This document shows, in pieces, positions 16,201 through 25,415 of a stretch of 64,000 nucleotides of DNA. Each line of letters opens with the position of its first letter. Position 1 is the first letter of the stretch. Origin of the DNA: Betaproteobacteria bacterium. GTDB lineage: Bacteria > Pseudomonadota > Gammaproteobacteria > Burkholderiales > Usitatibacteraceae. The DNA is taken from positions 496,001 to 560,000 of the forward strand of contig JADKJU010000002.1 of the NCBI GenBank assembly GCA_016720855.1, written 5' to 3'. Position numbers and translations under genes: made by a program. A model generated the notes under the pieces. That model saw only the letters and a list, made by a program, of their open reading frames with translations, was not told the DNA's origin and did no database searches.

Positions 16201-17150
16201 TCGATCCCCGATGCCTGTGCCTGGAGGTCCGCGTGATAGCTGGAACGCACCATCGGTCCGCAGGCGGCGTTGGCGAAGCCCATCTTTGCCGCCGCCACCT
16301 CGAACATCCGGAACTCGTCGGGATGCACGAAGCGCGCCACGGAAAGGTGGCTCCTCGAGGGCTGCAGGTACTGGCCGATGGTCAGCATGTCCACGCCGTG
16401 GGCGCGCAAGTCCGCCATGACCGCGAGGATCTCCTCGTTCGTCTCGCCCAACCCGACCATGAGGCCCGACTTGGTGGGCGGCCCGGGGTGCGCAGCCTTG
16501 AAGTCCCCGAGGAGCCGGAGCGAATGCGCGTAGTCGGAACCGGGCCGGGCCTGCGCGTAGAGTCGCGGCACCGTCTCGAGGTTGTGGTTCATCACGTCGG
16601 GCGGCGCCGCGGCCAGGATGGCCAGAGCGCGGTCGAGGCGGCCCCGGAAATCGGGGGTGAGGATCTCGATCCGGGTCGCGGGCGAAAGGCTGCGCACGGC
16701 GCGGATGCAGTCCACGAAATGCTGCGCGCCGCCGTCCCTCAGGTCGTCGCGGTCGACGCTCGTGATCACGACGTAGCGAAGCTTCATCGCGGCGATCGTC
16801 TCGCCCAGGTGGCGGGGCTCGTCTGCGTCCAGCGGCTGCGGGCGCCCGTGGGCGACATCGCAGAACGGGCAGCGGCGCGTGCACAGGTCGCCCATGATCA
16901 TGAACGTGGCGGTGCCGTGGCCGAAGCATTCGCCGATATTGGGACAGGAAGCTTCCTCGCAGACGGTGTTCAGCTTCGCGTCGCGCAGGATCTTCTTGAT
17001 CTCCTGGAAGCGTTCCCCGCCCCCGGCGCGGACGCGGATCCAGTCGGGCTTGCGCAGGGGCTCGGACGCGACCACCTTGATGGGGATGCGCGCGGTCTTT
17101 CCGGCGCGCTTCGCGTCGAGCTTGCTCTCGGGAGTCCGGGTGTCGGCCAT
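16197..17150 (-). CDS. lipA: Lipoyl synthase
   Basis: Radical SAM enzyme that inserts two sulfurs into protein-bound octanoyl groups. 317 residues. Auxiliary-cluster cysteines are Cys64, Cys69 and Cys75 (CEEASCPNIGEC) and the radical SAM cluster is Cys90, Cys94 and Cys97 (CTRRCPFC). The RSSYHA motif near the C-terminus holds the serine ligand of the auxiliary cluster. It lies 8 bases after lipB and overlaps a DUF4124 gene downstream. Confidence 0.97.
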   Translation of the reverse strand: MADTRTPESKLDAKRAGKTARIPIKVVASEPLRKPDWIRVRAGGGERFQEIKKILRDAKLNTVCEEASCPNIGECFGHGTATFMIMGDLCTRRCPFCDVAHGRPQPLDADEPRHLGETIAAMKLRYVVITSVDRDDLRDGGAQHFVDCIRAVRSLSPATRIEILTPDFRGRLDRALAILAAAPPDVMNHNLETVPRLYAQARPGSDYAHSLRLLGDFKAAHPGPPTKSGLMVGLGETNEEILAVMADLRAHGVDMLTIGQYLQPSRSHLSVARFVHPDEFRMFEVAAAKMGFANAACGPMVRSSYHADLQAQASGIE

Positions 17151-17158
17151 GGCGGGAA

Positions 17159-17815
17159 TCAGGGAGCGAAGAGCGCGTCGAGAAGGGTCGCCTGCCAGCG
17201 CTGCTGCACTGCGGCCATCGTATCACGCACGCCCAGGTCGGCCAGGCGCGTGGCCGCGAGCCCCGGATAGCCGCACGGGTTGATGCGGGAGAACGCCGCG
17301 AGATCGGCATTCACGTTGAACGCGACGCCGTGGAAGGAGCAGCCGCGGGACACGCGCAGCCCGATGGCCGCGATCTTGGCGCCGCTCACATAGACGCCCG
17401 GCATGCCCGGTCGCCGTTCGCCGGCGATGTTGTACCCGGCGAGAACCTCGATCACCGACTGCTCGAGGCGCCGCACCAGATCCTTCACTCCGAGTCCCGC
17501 GCGCTTCAGGTCGAGCAGGACATAGGCAACCAGTTGCCCGGGGCCGTGGTACGTCACCTGGCCGCCCCGGTCGATGCGCACGACCGGGATCGATTGCGCG
17601 TCCAGCACGTGCTCCGGCTTCGCGGCGAGGCCGAGGGTGAACACCGGCGGGTGCTCGACGAACCACAGCTCGTCGGGGGTGGCGGCGTCGCGCGCCTTCG
17701 TGAACGCCTGCATGGCCCGCCACACCGGCTCGTATTCCGCGCGCCCGAGTGCGCGGATGGCCGGCTCGTGGCGAGCCCCGACTCCGGCCCGCTGGCCATG
17801 CGGCGTGGGATTCAT
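17159..17815 (-). CDS. lipB: Octanoyl-ACP:protein octanoyltransferase
   Basis: Transfers octanoate from ACP to lipoyl domains, supplying LipA. 218 residues. The RGGQVTYHGPGQ motif is at about 83-94, Lys147 is in SGAKIAAIG, and the catalytic cysteine is Cys181 in INPCGYPG. The ATG at 17815 is preceded by an 11-base gap after the DUF493 gene, consistent with one operon. Confidence 0.95.
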   Translation of the reverse strand: MNPTPHGQRAGVGARHEPAIRALGRAEYEPVWRAMQAFTKARDAATPDELWFVEHPPVFTLGLAAKPEHVLDAQSIPVVRIDRGGQVTYHGPGQLVAYVLLDLKRAGLGVKDLVRRLEQSVIEVLAGYNIAGERRPGMPGVYVSGAKIAAIGLRVSRGCSFHGVAFNVNADLAAFSRINPCGYPGLAATRLADLGVRDTMAAVQQRWQATLLDALFAP

Positions 17816-17826
17816 TTCCCCGTCTC

Positions 17827-18105
17827 TCAGAGCACCATCCTCACCATCGGGTGGCCGGACAGGTCCCTGTACAGTGCGTCCAGCTGCTCGCGCGAGCGCG
17901 CGTTGATGGTGACGGTGAGCGAGAGGTAGGTGCCCGCCTTCGACGGGCGCATTTCCATCGTGGCCGGCTCGAAATCGGGCGCGTGGCGCATCACTACTTC
18001 GAGGATGGCCTGCGCATATCCTTCCTCGCGCCGTCCCATCACCTTGATCGGAAACGGGGTCGGAAACGCGAGGAGGGGCTTCGCCCCGGGGCCGTCCGCT
18101 TCCAC
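17827..18105 (-). CDS. DUF493 (YbeD) family protein
   Basis: 92 residues; the YbeD-like ACT-type fold is indicated by the FPTPFPIKVMG opening and the central KAGTYLSLTVTINA strand. In E. coli ybeD also lies between dacA and lipB, so synteny supports the call. The GTG start follows directly after the TAA of the aminotransferase gene. The function is unclear, possibly regulatory. Confidence 0.9.
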   Translation of the reverse strand: MEADGPGAKPLLAFPTPFPIKVMGRREEGYAQAILEVVMRHAPDFEPATMEMRPSKAGTYLSLTVTINARSREQLDALYRDLSGHPMVRMVL

Positions 18106-18963
18106 TTAACGGGCGGCGAGCTTCGCCTTGTAGTCCTGGTAGAGGGCGTGCATCCGCCGGAAGGCGGGCCCCGGAACGCCGGCGCCGACCGCCTTGCCGT
18201 CGAGCGACGTGACCGCGAGCACTTCCTTCGTCGAGGACGTGACCCAGATCTCGTCGGCTGCGCGCACCTCGGCCAGCGGGATCGGGCGGATTTCGTAGCG
18301 GACCTTGCCCTCGCGCGCGAGCTCGCTGAGGAGCTCGTAGGTGATGCCCAGGAGGATATGGTTGTCCTGCGGCGCGGCAGCCACGACGCCGTCCTTCACG
18401 ATGAAGATGTTGGCGGCTGCGGCCTCGGTGAGGAAGCCGTCGCGGAAGAGGATCGTCTCCGCGGCGCCAGCGTCGGCCGAAATCTGCCTCGCGAGTACAT
18501 TGCCCAGGAGGGAGATGGACTTGATGTGGCACTTCTCCCAGCGGAAATCACTCGCGGTGACGCAGGCCACGCCCTTCTCGACCATCTCGCGCGAGGGCGT
18601 GGGCAGGGGGGTTGCCATCATGAAGACCGTGGGGACGAGTCCCTTCGGCATGACGTGGTCGCGCGTGGGCGCCGCGCCGCGCGTGACCTGGATGTACACC
18701 GACTGGTCGCCGGGATGGTGGGCCAGGAGCCGGTTCACCTGGGTGATCCACTCATCGACGGTGTGCGGGTTGGCGAGCTTGATCTCGTCCATCGAGCGCT
18801 GCAGCCGCTGGAAGTGCTCGCGGGCGCGCAGGAACCTGCCGCCGTAGACGGGGACGACTTCGTAGACGCCGTCGCCGAAGAGGAAGCCGCGGTCGAGCGG
18901 CGAGATCCGGATCTCATCGAGGGGCAGCAGCGCGCCGTTGAAGTACGCGATGGGGGAAGTCAT
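18106..18963 (-). CDS. Class IV aminotransferase, likely D-amino-acid transaminase
   Basis: 285 residues of PLP fold type IV. PLP lysine is Lys148 in CHIKSISLLGN; LDRGFLFGDGVYEV near residue 23 is the family N-terminal signature. Placement beside dacA suggests production of D-glutamate or D-alanine for peptidoglycan, as with Dat; branched-chain aminotransferase or ADC lyase are less likely from the sequence pattern. It is 4 bases downstream of dacA and abuts the DUF493 gene. Confidence 0.88.
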   Translation of the reverse strand: MTSPIAYFNGALLPLDEIRISPLDRGFLFGDGVYEVVPVYGGRFLRAREHFQRLQRSMDEIKLANPHTVDEWITQVNRLLAHHPGDQSVYIQVTRGAAPTRDHVMPKGLVPTVFMMATPLPTPSREMVEKGVACVTASDFRWEKCHIKSISLLGNVLARQISADAGAAETILFRDGFLTEAAAANIFIVKDGVVAAAPQDNHILLGITYELLSELAREGKVRYEIRPIPLAEVRAADEIWVTSSTKEVLAVTSLDGKAVGAGVPGPAFRRMHALYQDYKAKLAAR

Positions 18964-18967
18964 GGCA

Positions 18968-20092
18968 TCACCGGAAAAGGAGGCGGATCGTGTCCCATCC
19001 GCGGGAAAGGAACCCGGCCACCGGCACATCCTCGAGCGCCACCACGGCGATCTCGGCGACGGAAGCATTGTCGCGGGCGAATTTCATTATCCCTGCTTTC
19101 TGCCCCCGGGAGTAGGGCGCGACGAAGGGCTGCCGGGTCTGCAGATTCGCCTTGAGCCCCTGGAACCGGCCGCGCGGCAGTGTGAGCCACACGTCTGCGT
19201 CGAAGCCCAGCTTCACCGTGGCGCTCGTGCCCTTGAAGATCTCGGGGTTGGCGACGACCTCATCCTTCTTGTAGAAGCGCTGCGTGTCATACGCGAGGAA
19301 GCCGAAATTCAGGAGCTTCTGGTTCTCCGAAATGCGCAGCGCGTCGGACTGCGCGCCCATCACGACGGACACGAGCCGGCGCTCGCCGCGCTTCGCCGAA
19401 GCGACCAGGCAGTATCCCGCAGCCTCCGTGAAACCGGTCTTCACGCCATCCACCGTGGGGTCCATCCACAGCAGGCGGTTGCGGTTGGCCTGCGTGATGC
19501 CGTTCCAGGTGAATTCCTTCTGGGAGTACAGGGCGTAAGACTCCGGGAAGTCGCGGATCAAGGCGGCGGCAAGCACGGCCATGTCGCGCGCCGTGGCGTA
19601 GTGGTTCGGCGCCGGCAGTCCGGTCGAGTTCACGAAATTCGAGTTGCGAAGGCCCAGGCGCTTTGCCTCGCGGTTCATGAGCTGGGCGAACGTCTCCTCC
19701 GTCCCGGCGAGCGCCTCGGCCAGGGCGATGGTGGCGTCATTGCCGGACTGGACGATCATGCCGCGCACGAGGTCGGCGGCGGTCACGGGTTTCCTGGGCT
19801 CGATGAACATCCTCGAGCCGCCGGCTTTCCACGCCCTTTCGGAGACCGGTACCACCTTGGACGGGTCGAGCTTGTGGTCGCGGATCGCCGAAAAGACGAT
19901 GTAGGCGGTCATGAGCTTGGTGAGCGAGGCGGGCTCGAAGCGGTCCTCCTCCGACTGCGCGGCAAGTGCCTGGCCGGACAGAATGTCGAGGAGGTAGTAG
20001 GCACGTGCCGCGACGGGTGGCGGCGTGACGGCCTGCGCCGCGGCGGCAAGCGGGAGCGAAAGGGCGAGGAGGACGGTGAGGAGGCTATTCAT
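18968..20092 (-). CDS. dacA: D-alanyl-D-alanine carboxypeptidase (PBP5/6 type)
   Basis: Trims terminal D-Ala from peptidoglycan stem peptides in the periplasm. 374 residues with a signal peptide (about 1-20). Catalytic motifs are Ser56-LTK59, SGN 116-118 and KTG 218-220. A C-terminal PBP5-type beta domain and a final amphipathic anchor (FLSRGWDTIRLLF) are present. The ATG overlaps the rlpA stop as ATGA. Confidence 0.96.
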   Translation of the reverse strand: MNSLLTVLLALSLPLAAAAQAVTPPPVAARAYYLLDILSGQALAAQSEEDRFEPASLTKLMTAYIVFSAIRDHKLDPSKVVPVSERAWKAGGSRMFIEPRKPVTAADLVRGMIVQSGNDATIALAEALAGTEETFAQLMNREAKRLGLRNSNFVNSTGLPAPNHYATARDMAVLAAALIRDFPESYALYSQKEFTWNGITQANRNRLLWMDPTVDGVKTGFTEAAGYCLVASAKRGERRLVSVVMGAQSDALRISENQKLLNFGFLAYDTQRFYKKDEVVANPEIFKGTSATVKLGFDADVWLTLPRGRFQGLKANLQTRQPFVAPYSRGQKAGIMKFARDNASVAEIAVVALEDVPVAGFLSRGWDTIRLLFR

Positions 20093-20967
20093 CGAGGGGC
20101 GTTCTGCCGGGAGGCGGGAGTGATGACGGGGGCGAAGTCCAGGGAAGCGCGAATCTTGTCCGCGATGGCCTGCGCTTCGTCGCGCGACTTGTAGGGACCG
20201 AGGCGAACGCGGTGCAGGCTTCCGGCCGCAACGACCTGGATCGGCTCGAGCAGCCACGGCAGGTCGCGTGCGATGCGGCTTCGGAAGCTCTCCGCGTTTT
20301 CGACACTCGAGAACGCGCCGAGTTGCAGGTAAAGGCCCGCGGGCTCGGGCGCGACGAGGGGAGTGGCGACTTGCGCGGCGAGCGGCAGCGCCGTGGGGGC
20401 GGGTGGCGTCGCGGCCGCAAGGCGGGTGCCGGCATCGCGTGCGAAAACGCGCTCGACCTCGACCGGCCCGCTGCCGGGACCGACCACGCCGAGCTTTGCC
20501 GCGGCCGCGTACGAAAGGTCGATCACGCGCCCGTCGTGGAACGGACCGCGGTCGTTCACGCGCACCACCACCGATTGGCCGGTCTTCAGGCTCGTCACGC
20601 GCGCATAGCTCGGGATCGGCAGCGTCTTGTGGGCGGCCGTCATCGCGAACATGTCGTAAACCTCGCCCGAGGAAGTCTTCTGTCCCTGGAACTTGCGCCC
20701 GTACCAGGAGGCGAGGCCGCGCTCCTTCATGGGATCGTCGTTCACCGTGGGCGCATACGTTCGCCCGAACACGGTATAGGGCCGGTTCGCGTAGCGGTGG
20801 TAGGGCTCGTCGCGGGGAACGGCGTCGGGAATGGAAGCGATGTCCGCGGGGACCTTGTCGGGCGGGCCGTCTTCGGAATAGTAGGCGGGCTTTGCGGGCG
20901 GCGCCTTGGGCGCCGTGCCGCAGGCGGCCAGCGCCAGGGCGAGGAGTGCCGGGACGGCCTTGCGCAT
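20089..20967 (-). CDS. rlpA: RlpA septal-ring lytic transglycosylase/SPOR lipoprotein
   Basis: 292 residues. Lipobox LALAAC with Cys16; a double-psi beta-barrel domain (GLASWYGRKFQGQKTSSGE, then VRVNDRGPF); and a C-terminal SPOR domain (about 220-285) that binds denuded glycan at the septum. The ATG overlaps the rodA stop by one base (TGATG). The rodA-rlpA-dacA order is conserved. Confidence 0.95.
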   Translation of the reverse strand: MRKAVPALLALALAACGTAPKAPPAKPAYYSEDGPPDKVPADIASIPDAVPRDEPYHRYANRPYTVFGRTYAPTVNDDPMKERGLASWYGRKFQGQKTSSGEVYDMFAMTAAHKTLPIPSYARVTSLKTGQSVVVRVNDRGPFHDGRVIDLSYAAAAKLGVVGPGSGPVEVERVFARDAGTRLAAATPPAPTALPLAAQVATPLVAPEPAGLYLQLGAFSSVENAESFRSRIARDLPWLLEPIQVVAAGSLHRVRLGPYKSRDEAQAIADKIRASLDFAPVITPASRQNAPR

Positions 20968-22064
20968 CAACTCGACACCAGCTGCTTGTGCGTGGAGATC
21001 GACATGAGGATGCCGAACCCCACCAGCATCGATAGCAGCGCCGTGCCGCCGTAGCTCACCATCGGGAGCGGCACCCCCACGACGGGCAGTATCCCGCTCA
21101 CCATTCCCATGTTGACGAAGGCATACGTGAAAAAGGTGAGCGTGACCGCCCCGGCCATGAGGCGGGCGAAGGTCGTGGAGGCGTTGGCCGCGATCATGAG
21201 GCCGCGCGCGACGATGAGCATGTAGAGGACGATGAGCACGAGGATGCCGGCCAGGCCGAATTCCTCGCCGAACACCGCGAGGATGAAATCCGTCGATCGC
21301 TCCGGCACGAAGTCGAGCTGCGCCTGCGTGCCGTTCAGCCACCCCTTGCCGAGCACGCCGCCCGACCCGATGGCGATGGTCGCCTGGATGATGTGGTAGC
21401 CCGCGCCCAGGGGATCCTCCGTGGGATCGAGCAGCGTGAGCACCCGTTTTCGCTGGTAGTCGTGCATCATGCCCCAGAGGAACGGCAGGCTTGCCGCCCC
21501 GGTCGCCATGAGCGTGGCGAGGATCTTCCACGACAGGCCGGCCAGGAAGATCACGAACGCGCCGGACGCGAAGATGAGGAGCGCCGTCCCGAGGTCCGGC
21601 TGGCGCACCACCAGGCCGACCGGGAGAGCCAGCAGGATGGCGCCCACGGCGTAGTCGCGCAAGTGGATCCCCTCCTGGTGGCGGTGGAAATACCAGGCGA
21701 GCAGGAGCGGCACCGCGATCTTCATGATCTCCGAGGGCTGGATGGTCGTGAAGCCGAGGTTGAGCCAGCGCCTTGCCCCGTTCCGGACGTCGCCGAAGAG
21801 CGCGACGCCGACGAGGAGCATGAGGCCGGCGGCGTAGACCGGGACGGCCAGTCGCATGAGCGCCTGCGGCGGGATGTTGGCCACAATCCACAGTGCGGCG
21901 ATGGCCAGCGCAAGGTTGCGCGACTGCCCGAGCACGCGGTCGAGCGACGCGCCGCCCGAGGCCGAATAGACGACGGTCAGTCCGAGCGCCAGGGTGAGCA
22001 CCAGCGCCACCATGAGCGGCCCGTCGATCCGGCGCGAGATCAGGTCGAAAAGGCGGCTAATCAT
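20967..22064 (-). CDS. rodA: Rod-shape SEDS glycosyltransferase RodA
   Basis: Lipid II polymerase of the elongasome. 365 residues with about ten membrane segments. Typical motifs are RRWLNLGFTTIQPSE, RQPDLGTALL and the C-terminal VSYGGTALLS. The ATG at 22064 overlaps the end of mrdA by 8 bases; the frame is open further upstream inside mrdA, but there is no homology there. It works with PBP2 encoded just upstream. Confidence 0.97.
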   Translation of the reverse strand: MISRLFDLISRRIDGPLMVALVLTLALGLTVVYSASGGASLDRVLGQSRNLALAIAALWIVANIPPQALMRLAVPVYAAGLMLLVGVALFGDVRNGARRWLNLGFTTIQPSEIMKIAVPLLLAWYFHRHQEGIHLRDYAVGAILLALPVGLVVRQPDLGTALLIFASGAFVIFLAGLSWKILATLMATGAASLPFLWGMMHDYQRKRVLTLLDPTEDPLGAGYHIIQATIAIGSGGVLGKGWLNGTQAQLDFVPERSTDFILAVFGEEFGLAGILVLIVLYMLIVARGLMIAANASTTFARLMAGAVTLTFFTYAFVNMGMVSGILPVVGVPLPMVSYGGTALLSMLVGFGILMSISTHKQLVSS

Positions 22065-23955
22065 TTTCGACCTCATCGTCCACCAGCGGTTGCTTGCGTT
22101 CAGGGCGTTTGCCCAGCAGGTAGAAGTCGAATACCTCCCGGGCGATCGGGCCGGCGGTCGAACCGCCATGGCCGCCGTTCTCGACCAGGATCGCGAGTGC
22201 GATCTTCGGGTCGTCGGCCGGGGCGTAGGCGATGAAGAGGGCGTGGTCGCGGTTGCGCTCCTTCACGCGCTTCTCGTCGTATTTCTCGCCCGCCTTCATG
22301 CCGATCACCTGGGCGGTGCCGGTCTTTCCGGCAACGAGATAGGGCGCCCCCTGCGCGACACGCACTGCCGTCCCGCCGGGGCGCGTCACGTCCACCATGG
22401 CGGCCCTAACCAGCTCGAGATGCTCGGGCTTGATCGCCAGCGGCTCGCCCGTGCGCACGGGCAGCTCGCGCATCTGCTGCGTCCTCGCGTCCTGGACGGC
22501 CCGCACCAATCGCGGGTGCACCGGAGTGCCGCCGTTGGCGAGCGTGGCCACGGCCGAGGCGAGCTGGATCGGGGTCGCGAGCAGGTAGCCCTGCCCGATC
22601 CCCACGCTGATCGTGTCGCCGGCGTACCACTTCTGCTTGAAGCGCTGCCACTTCCAGTCGGTGGAGGGCTGCAGCCCCGACAGTTCGCCGTCGATGTCCA
22701 CGCCGGTTCGGGAACCGAAACCGAACTGCGTCATGAACCGGTGGATCGCATCGACGCCCAGGTCGTTGGCGACCCCGTAATAGTACGTGTCGCACGAGAC
22801 CACGATGGACTTGTGCAGGTTCACCATGCCGTGGCCTCCCGGCTTCCAGTCTCGGAAGGGACGCGAGACCCCCGGCAGCATCCAGTGGCCGGGATCCGAA
22901 ATCGTGTACTCGGGCGTGCGCTTGCCGTAGGTAAGCGCCGCAAGCGCCATGAACGGCTTGATGGTCGAGCCCGGCGGATACTGCCCGCGCAGGGCCCGGT
23001 TGTTGAGCGGCTTGTCGGGCGAGTTGTTGAGCGCGTCCCAGTTGACGGGGTCGATGCCGTCCACGAAGAGGTTGGGGTCGAACCCGGGCCGTGAAACGAG
23101 CGCCAGGACGTCGCCCGTCTTCGGGTCGAGGGCCACGAGTGCGCCGCGATAGTCCTGGAAGGCCTCCTCGGCCACGCGCTGCAGCTTGATGTCGAGCGTG
23201 ACGAACAGGTTGTTGCCCGATTGCGGCTCGGAGCGCGAAAGCGCCCGGATGGCGCGCCCGCCCGCGTCGATCTCCACGCGCTCGCTGCCGGTGATGCCGT
23301 GCAGCTCCTTCTCGTAGGCGCCCTCGATGCCGAGCTTGCCGATGTGGTCGGTGCCCTTGTAATTGGTCGTGGCACCCTGGGCGTCGATGTTTCGCACGTC
23401 GGCCTCGTTGATGCGGCCGATGTAGCCGACGGCGTGCGAGGCGAAATCCCCGTGCGGGTAGGAGCGGAAGAGGCGCGCCTTGATCTCGAAGCCCGGGAAG
23501 CGGTAGCGGTTCACCGCGAATCTCGCCACCTCCGCCTCGGTGAGGCGCGTGCGGATGGGCAGGCTCTCGAAGTTCTTGCTCTCTTCCTGCAGCCGCTTGA
23601 ACCGCCGGCGGTCGCGGTGGCTCACCTCGATCACCTGCGAGAGCTCGTCGATGGCGCGTTCCACGTTGCCTACCTTGCTCGGCGTGATCTCGAGCGTGTA
23701 GGCCGAATAGTTGGCGGCGAGCACTTCCCCGTTCCGGTCGAGGATGAGGCCGCGGTTGGGGACCACCGGGACGACCGAGATGCGGTTCGCCTCGGCGAGC
23801 GTGTGGTAATGCTCGCGCTGGACCACCTGCAGCCAGACGAAGCGGGCGACGAGCAGGCCGAAGGCCGCGAGCGCGAGGACCCCCGTCACCGTGAGGCGGG
23901 CGCGAAAGACGTTCAGCTCGGCGCGCTGGTCGCGAAGCGCCTGGCCGACCATCAT
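22057..23955 (-). CDS. mrdA: Penicillin-binding protein 2, elongation transpeptidase
   Basis: Cross-links peptidoglycan during cylinder growth with RodA. 632 residues: one N-terminal membrane segment (about 22-42), a PBP dimerisation domain, and a transpeptidase domain with Ser330-TIK333, SCD at 387-389 and KTGTAQ near 545. The ATG at 23955 overlaps the mreD stop as ATGA. It is part of the mreBCD-mrdAB elongasome operon. Confidence 0.97.
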   Translation of the reverse strand: MMVGQALRDQRAELNVFRARLTVTGVLALAAFGLLVARFVWLQVVQREHYHTLAEANRISVVPVVPNRGLILDRNGEVLAANYSAYTLEITPSKVGNVERAIDELSQVIEVSHRDRRRFKRLQEESKNFESLPIRTRLTEAEVARFAVNRYRFPGFEIKARLFRSYPHGDFASHAVGYIGRINEADVRNIDAQGATTNYKGTDHIGKLGIEGAYEKELHGITGSERVEIDAGGRAIRALSRSEPQSGNNLFVTLDIKLQRVAEEAFQDYRGALVALDPKTGDVLALVSRPGFDPNLFVDGIDPVNWDALNNSPDKPLNNRALRGQYPPGSTIKPFMALAALTYGKRTPEYTISDPGHWMLPGVSRPFRDWKPGGHGMVNLHKSIVVSCDTYYYGVANDLGVDAIHRFMTQFGFGSRTGVDIDGELSGLQPSTDWKWQRFKQKWYAGDTISVGIGQGYLLATPIQLASAVATLANGGTPVHPRLVRAVQDARTQQMRELPVRTGEPLAIKPEHLELVRAAMVDVTRPGGTAVRVAQGAPYLVAGKTGTAQVIGMKAGEKYDEKRVKERNRDHALFIAYAPADDPKIALAILVENGGHGGSTAGPIAREVFDFYLLGKRPERKQPLVDDEVEND

Positions 23956-24485
23956 GCGGACGACTCCCCGCGCATGCGGCGCAGCCAGGGCAGGTAGAGG
24001 ATCCAGGTGAGCGGTCCCCACGCGACCGAGGCGAGGAGCGGCGATAGCGCCATGGCGAGCCCCGGTGGCGGGGCGGCCAGGAGGAGGTTGAGCACCACGA
24101 TCACGATCGTCGCCCCGGCGAAGAGGCCGAGCACGTGCAGCGTCTGCTCGAGGATCGGAAACGCAAGCACGCGCACGCGCAGCACCTGCGCGCCGTAGGT
24201 GGCGACGACGTAAGCGAGCGCGTGCTGGCCCAGGAGCGTCGAGTCGCCCACGTCCATGGCGAGGCCAATGGCGAAAGCCAGTCCCTGGCCGACCGATCCG
24301 GGTTGGTGGATGACCCAGAACAGGAGGACGACCAGCACGAGGTCCGGCCGCGCGAGCAATGCCCACCCCGCCCAGGGCAGCGAGTTGAAGAGGTAGGCGG
24401 CGACGAACGAGGCCAGAATGAGCCCCGGTCCCGCCGGAACCTTCATGAAGTCACGTGCGACTGGCGTGAGATCGGCCGGTCTCAT
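23952..24485 (-). CDS. mreD: Rod shape-determining protein MreD
   Basis: 177 residues, strongly hydrophobic with about five or six membrane segments, in the fixed position between mreC and mrdA. It overlaps both neighbours as ATGA. It is a membrane partner of the elongasome; the start at 24485 is fixed by the overlap. Confidence 0.92.
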   Translation of the reverse strand: MRPADLTPVARDFMKVPAGPGLILASFVAAYLFNSLPWAGWALLARPDLVLVVLLFWVIHQPGSVGQGLAFAIGLAMDVGDSTLLGQHALAYVVATYGAQVLRVRVLAFPILEQTLHVLGLFAGATIVIVVLNLLLAAPPPGLAMALSPLLASVAWGPLTWILYLPWLRRMRGESSA

Positions 24486-25402
24486 GGCTGGCGCCGGCCC
24501 TTGCCGGCCGGGCGCTCCCTGACCGGCCGCTTCTCGTCCGCGCGCGCATCCGGCAGCGGCGCAAGCGCGGGGCGAGTCGTGGTGAGGATGCGCACGAAGC
24601 GATGGTTTTCCACGCCGGCCGCGGGCCTCGCGGTGATTTTCGCGAAGACGTAGGCCGCGTTCTTTTCCACCGCGGTGATGCGGGCGACCAGGAGACCGGC
24701 GGGATAGGTGCCGTCGATGCCGGAGGTCACGAAAAGGTCGCCGTTCTGGATGTCGGCCGACACGGGCATGAAGGGCACGTCGATCGAGCCGTCCTTGCCC
24801 GAGCCGACGGCGATCGCGCGCAGGCCGTTGCGGGTGAGCATCACCGGGACGGACTGGTCCTTCTCGGTGAGGAGGGTCACTTCGTTGGTGAACGTGCCCA
24901 CGGCCGTCACCTGGCCCACGACGCCCTGCGCGTCGATCACGGGCATGCCCGCCTTGATGCCCTGAGCGAGACCCTTGTCGAGGATCAGCTTGCGCACGAA
25001 CGGATTGCGCCCGTAGGAGAGCACTTCCGACAGGACGCCGTCGGTTGCAAAGCGGCTTCTGGCCGGCGTCATGGCGAGCAGGTGATCCTGCTCGGCCTGC
25101 AGCAGCTTCGACTGCTGCGCGGCGGCGGCATACTCTAGGAGCCTCGCTTTCAGCTCGTCGTTCTCGCGCAGCAGGCGCTCCTGCGAGGAAAAATAATCCG
25201 TGACGCGCGAAAGCGCCATGGCGGGCGCGCCAGCCACCTGCTGCAGGGGATGGACGAGCACCGAGAGCGAGAGGCGCACCGCCTCTAGCGCGCCGAAGCG
25301 ATGGTCGGCGATCATCGTCGCCACCGCGAGCAACGCGAAGAAGGTGAGGCGCGCGAGCGGGCTGGGCCCGCGGTGGAAGAACTGAGGCGGCTCGCGAGTC
25401 AC
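24482..25402 (-). CDS. mreC: Rod shape-determining protein MreC
   Basis: 306 residues. A short cytoplasmic part and one membrane segment (about 15-35) precede a coiled coil and two beta domains in the periplasm (LILDKGLAQGIKAGMPV..., VMLTRNGLRAIAVG). MreC links MreB filaments to PBP2. It lies 13 bases downstream of mreB and overlaps mreD. Confidence 0.95.
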   Translation of the reverse strand: MTREPPQFFHRGPSPLARLTFFALLAVATMIADHRFGALEAVRLSLSVLVHPLQQVAGAPAMALSRVTDYFSSQERLLRENDELKARLLEYAAAAQQSKLLQAEQDHLLAMTPARSRFATDGVLSEVLSYGRNPFVRKLILDKGLAQGIKAGMPVIDAQGVVGQVTAVGTFTNEVTLLTEKDQSVPVMLTRNGLRAIAVGSGKDGSIDVPFMPVSADIQNGDLFVTSGIDGTYPAGLLVARITAVEKNAAYVFAKITARPAAGVENHRFVRILTTTRPALAPLPDARADEKRPVRERPAGKGRRQP

Positions 25403-25415
25403 GCCGGCGAAGCCG

